Below, piece by piece: positions 62,134-64,000 of a stretch of DNA of 64,000 bases. The translations under genes and the position numbers were made by a program. The DNA comes from Angelakisella sp. (GTDB lineage Bacteria; Bacillota; Clostridia; Oscillospirales; Ruminococcaceae), in contig JAHHSN010000001.1 in assembly GCA_020025195.1 (NCBI GenBank), positions 1 through 64,000 on the forward strand, in the 5' to 3' direction. The notes under the pieces are model-generated. The model was not told where the DNA came from. It ran no database searches and was given only the letters and a program-made list of their open reading frames with translations. Every line of letters starts with the position of its first letter. The stretch's first letter is position 1.

Positions 62134-62162
62134 TTGCATTTATGACGAATGTATAGTATAAA
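62134..62162 (+). promoter_or_regulatory. Promoter of the SpoU methyltransferase gene
   Basis: TTGCAT (62134-62139), 17-nt spacer, TATAAA (62157-62162). A second -10-like TATAAT occurs at 62194-62199 without a clear -35. Confidence 0.55.
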
Positions 62163-62212
62163 AGAAAATGATACCATGACGATTCGGACACTATATAATA
62201 GGAGGGAGTCAC

Positions 62213-63004
62213 TTGCGGGAGCTTCTGACCTCAAAAGAAAATGCTGTTATCAAAAAATACCGCAAGCTTTCCGAAAGCCGTAAAGCGCGTGAGGAAGCCG
62301 GTCTTTTTGTGATGGAGGGGCTGCGGCTTTGCCGGGACGCGGCGGAGAGCGGCGTCCAGCTGGAGACGCTGTTTCTCTCTCCAAACGCCCTGCGCTATGA
62401 AGATAAGCTGGAGTCCCTCCTGCGCTCTGCCGATCGGATCTATGAGATCAGTGCGGCGCTGGAAAAACACCTGGGAGACACCGAACACCCGCAGGGAATT
62501 TTTGCCATCGGGAGGCTTCCCGAAGACCGAGCGGAAAAACCGAAGGGCGGCCGGCTCCTGCTGCTGGATCATATTCAGGATCCCGGCAATCTCGGCACCC
62601 TCATCCGCACGGCGGAAAGCATGGGCGTCGATACGCTGGTGCTTTCCGAAGGCTCGGCCGATCCCTTTTCTCCCAAGGTAATCCGCTCCACGATGGGCAG
62701 CGCCTTCCGGCAGAAGCTTTATCATGCCGGGGATCTCGCTGGGTTTGTTGAGGAGCTGGAGCGGGGCGGTATGCCGGTCTATGCCGCAACGCTGACCCCC
62801 GACGCTGTCCCGCTGCAAAAGCTCCCCGAACGGGAGGACATAGCGGTGGTTATCGGGAATGAGGGCAGCGGCGTCACCCCGGAGGTGATCGCACGGTGCG
62901 GGGGGCAGGTCTATATCCCCATGGCAGGAAAGGCCGAATCACTCAACGCGGCCGTTGCCGGAGCGCTCTGTATGTGGCAGATCGCCGGCCGGTATCTCGT
63001 GTAA
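62213..63004 (+). CDS. SpoU/TrmH-family rRNA or tRNA 2'-O-methyltransferase
   Basis: 263 residues from TTG 62213 (GGAGGG, 6-nt spacing). N-terminal substrate-binding domain (KKYRKLSESRKAREEAGLFV), then the knotted SPOUT domain: LLLDHIQDPGNLGTLIRTAESMG, IRSTMGSAFRQ, VVIGNEGSGVTPEV and PMAGKAESLNAAVAGALC, the three SpoU motifs. Target nucleotide unknown; 23S rRNA is typical for this subgroup next to translation genes. dprA follows after 31 bp. Confidence 0.92.
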   Translation: MRELLTSKENAVIKKYRKLSESRKAREEAGLFVMEGLRLCRDAAESGVQLETLFLSPNALRYEDKLESLLRSADRIYEISAALEKHLGDTEHPQGIFAIGRLPEDRAEKPKGGRLLLLDHIQDPGNLGTLIRTAESMGVDTLVLSEGSADPFSPKVIRSTMGSAFRQKLYHAGDLAGFVEELERGGMPVYAATLTPDAVPLQKLPEREDIAVVIGNEGSGVTPEVIARCGGQVYIPMAGKAESLNAAVAGALCMWQIAGRYLV

Positions 63005-63035
63005 GATATAATATAAAGAAAAGGGGAGGAACAGG

Positions 63036-64000
63036 ATGGCGTCTCAGTCTGACTGGATCCGGTTTCAGCGGGTCTTTGGCAGAGGGTCGGTCCGCGCCGC
63101 CAAGGCGCTGGAGCAGTGGCATACGCCCGACCGCCTCTTTAGGACCTCCCGGGAAGACCTTCGGGCCGCCGGCGCGAAGGAGGAGGAGCTTCAAAAAATC
63201 GAGGAGGCGAAGCGGTACGACACCGATAAGATCCTCGAATTCTGCCTTAAAAACAATATCAAGATCCTGACCCGTGAGGACGAGGACTATCCTCGCCGGC
63301 TCCGTGAGATTTACAGCCCGCCCGCGCTCCTTTATGTCGCGGGGACGTGGAAAAATCTGGACGATTACCTCTGTGTGGCGGTGGTCGGTTCGCGGAATAT
63401 TACCCCTTACGGAGAACGGGCGGCGCGGAAGATCTCCGGGGAGCTTGCGCGCCGCGGTGTAGTGACGGTGAGCGGCCTTGCCATGGGCATCGACACCTGC
63501 TGCCACGAGGAAACGCTGGAGAACGGCGGCAAGACGATAGCGGTGCAGGGCTGCGGCATTGACGTTTGCTATCCCGCCCAGAACAAAAAGCTCAAGGAGC
63601 GCATCCTTGCGGAGGGCGGTGCGATCGTCACCGAATTTGAACCGGGTAGTCAGCCCATCTCCTATCATTTTCCCATTCGAAATCGCATTATTGCAGGGCT
63701 TTGTCAGGGAACCTTGGTGGTGGAGGGAAGGCAGAAAAGCGGTTCGCTTATCACGGCGGGCTTTGCCCTTGCCGAGGGAAGAGACGTTTTCGCGGTGCCG
63801 GGGAATATCGACCAGCCGATGTCCGAGGCGCCCAACTGGCTCATCCGAGAGGGCGCTTCCATGATTCGCGGCGCGGAGGATATTCTGGATGAATATGAAT
63901 ATCTGACTTATAAGGAATACGAGCGGAGCAGCCCTCTTAAATTATCACCTTGCAGGATTGAGACCTATGAGCCGCCGGAGGAGAAGGAAACGGCGAAAAT
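63036..64000 (+). CDS. dprA: DNA-processing protein DprA, N-terminal part (cut by window end)
   Basis: ATG 63036 follows GGGGAGGA; the frame is open to the last base, so the gene continues beyond the window (321 codons visible). The Rossmann-type DprA core is plain: VAVVGSRNITPYGE, SGLAMGIDTCCHEETL, GCGIDVCYPAQNKKL, FPIRNRIIAGLC and VVEGRQKSGSLITAGFALAEGRDVFAVPGN. An N-terminal helical region (about 1-95) precedes it. DprA loads RecA on incoming single-stranded DNA during transformation. The N-terminal HxD of the family's typical GxD is THIS protein's GIDTCC. Co-transcription with the SpoU gene is likely. Confidence 0.95.
   Translation, partial: MASQSDWIRFQRVFGRGSVRAAKALEQWHTPDRLFRTSREDLRAAGAKEEELQKIEEAKRYDTDKILEFCLKNNIKILTREDEDYPRRLREIYSPPALLYVAGTWKNLDDYLCVAVVGSRNITPYGERAARKISGELARRGVVTVSGLAMGIDTCCHEETLENGGKTIAVQGCGIDVCYPAQNKKLKERILAEGGAIVTEFEPGSQPISYHFPIRNRIIAGLCQGTLVVEGRQKSGSLITAGFALAEGRDVFAVPGNIDQPMSEAPNWLIREGASMIRGAEDILDEYEYLTYKEYERSSPLKLSPCRIETYEPPEEKETAK

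Overview
The window looks like a chromosomal segment of an endospore-forming, G+C-rich member of the Clostridia, most probably Oscillospirales/Ruminococcaceae-like. The reasons are spo0A, spoIVB and a tricistronic Ger receptor operon, a clostridial single-chain purL, a purH activity split into an AICAR transformylase and a PurO-type cyclohydrolase, an addAB nuclease, Gram-positive ribosome-binding sites with frequent TTG/GTG starts, and an L20-type infC-rpmI-rplT leader. The genus is not determined. No CRISPR array, IS element, prophage or rRNA operon was seen.

Layout. 1-7.9 kb (+): two nitrogenase component 1-like proteins (the first cut by the window edge), MoeA, a BtuCD/FecCD-type ABC importer with two paralogous binding lipoproteins, and a DUF364 protein. 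7.95-10.3 kb: an XRE regulator divergent from an SNF-type Na+ symporter. 10.4-24.0 kb (-): an eleven-gene operon purE-C-F-M-N-O-H-D-L-fhs-rdgB behind a ZTP riboswitch with its own terminator. 24.3-28.2 kb (+): a second FecCD-type importer plus a SAM methyltransferase. 28.4-33.7 kb: M3 peptidase, cysK, a candidate structured RNA, nrdR and a periplasmic-binding-like protein. 33.8-39.2 kb: two cell-wall proteins with glycosyl-hydrolase-like domains, one fused to an amidase and four Ig-like repeats. 39.6-41.5 kb (-): glycerate kinase and a Gly-Arg-His-Gln tRNA operon. 41.7-46.2 kb: YebC, an exported protein, a degenerate Ser/Thr kinase with PASTA-like repeats, and MATE. 46.3-53.7 kb: DUF421/DUF4363 divergent from the Ger operon, then spoIVB and spo0A. 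53.9-60.6 kb: addB-addA. 60.7-64 kb: infC-rpmI-rplT, a SpoU methyltransferase and dprA (cut by the window edge).

The most interesting signals are these. (1) Both FecCD-type importer clusters carry the same 24-bp palindrome just downstream of a promoter -10 (CGTTAT-N12-ATAACG at 24304 and CATTAT-N12-ATAACA at 1801). Its half-sites and spacing match the E. coli ModE operator as I recall it, so the nitrogenase-like/MoeA/DUF364 cluster and the second importer may form one molybdate- or tungstate-responsive regulon. (2) Spo0A has Glu at position 56 where the phospho-acceptor Asp should be. (3) PurF has Gly where the glutaminase nucleophile Cys should be. (4) The kinase-like membrane protein has lost the Lys and both catalytic Asp. 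(5) A promoter-and-terminator-bounded structured RNA lies opposite the end of cysK.

Most reading frames antisense to the genes listed are codon-bias shadows and were left out. Promoters and hairpins were found by eye; none was computed.
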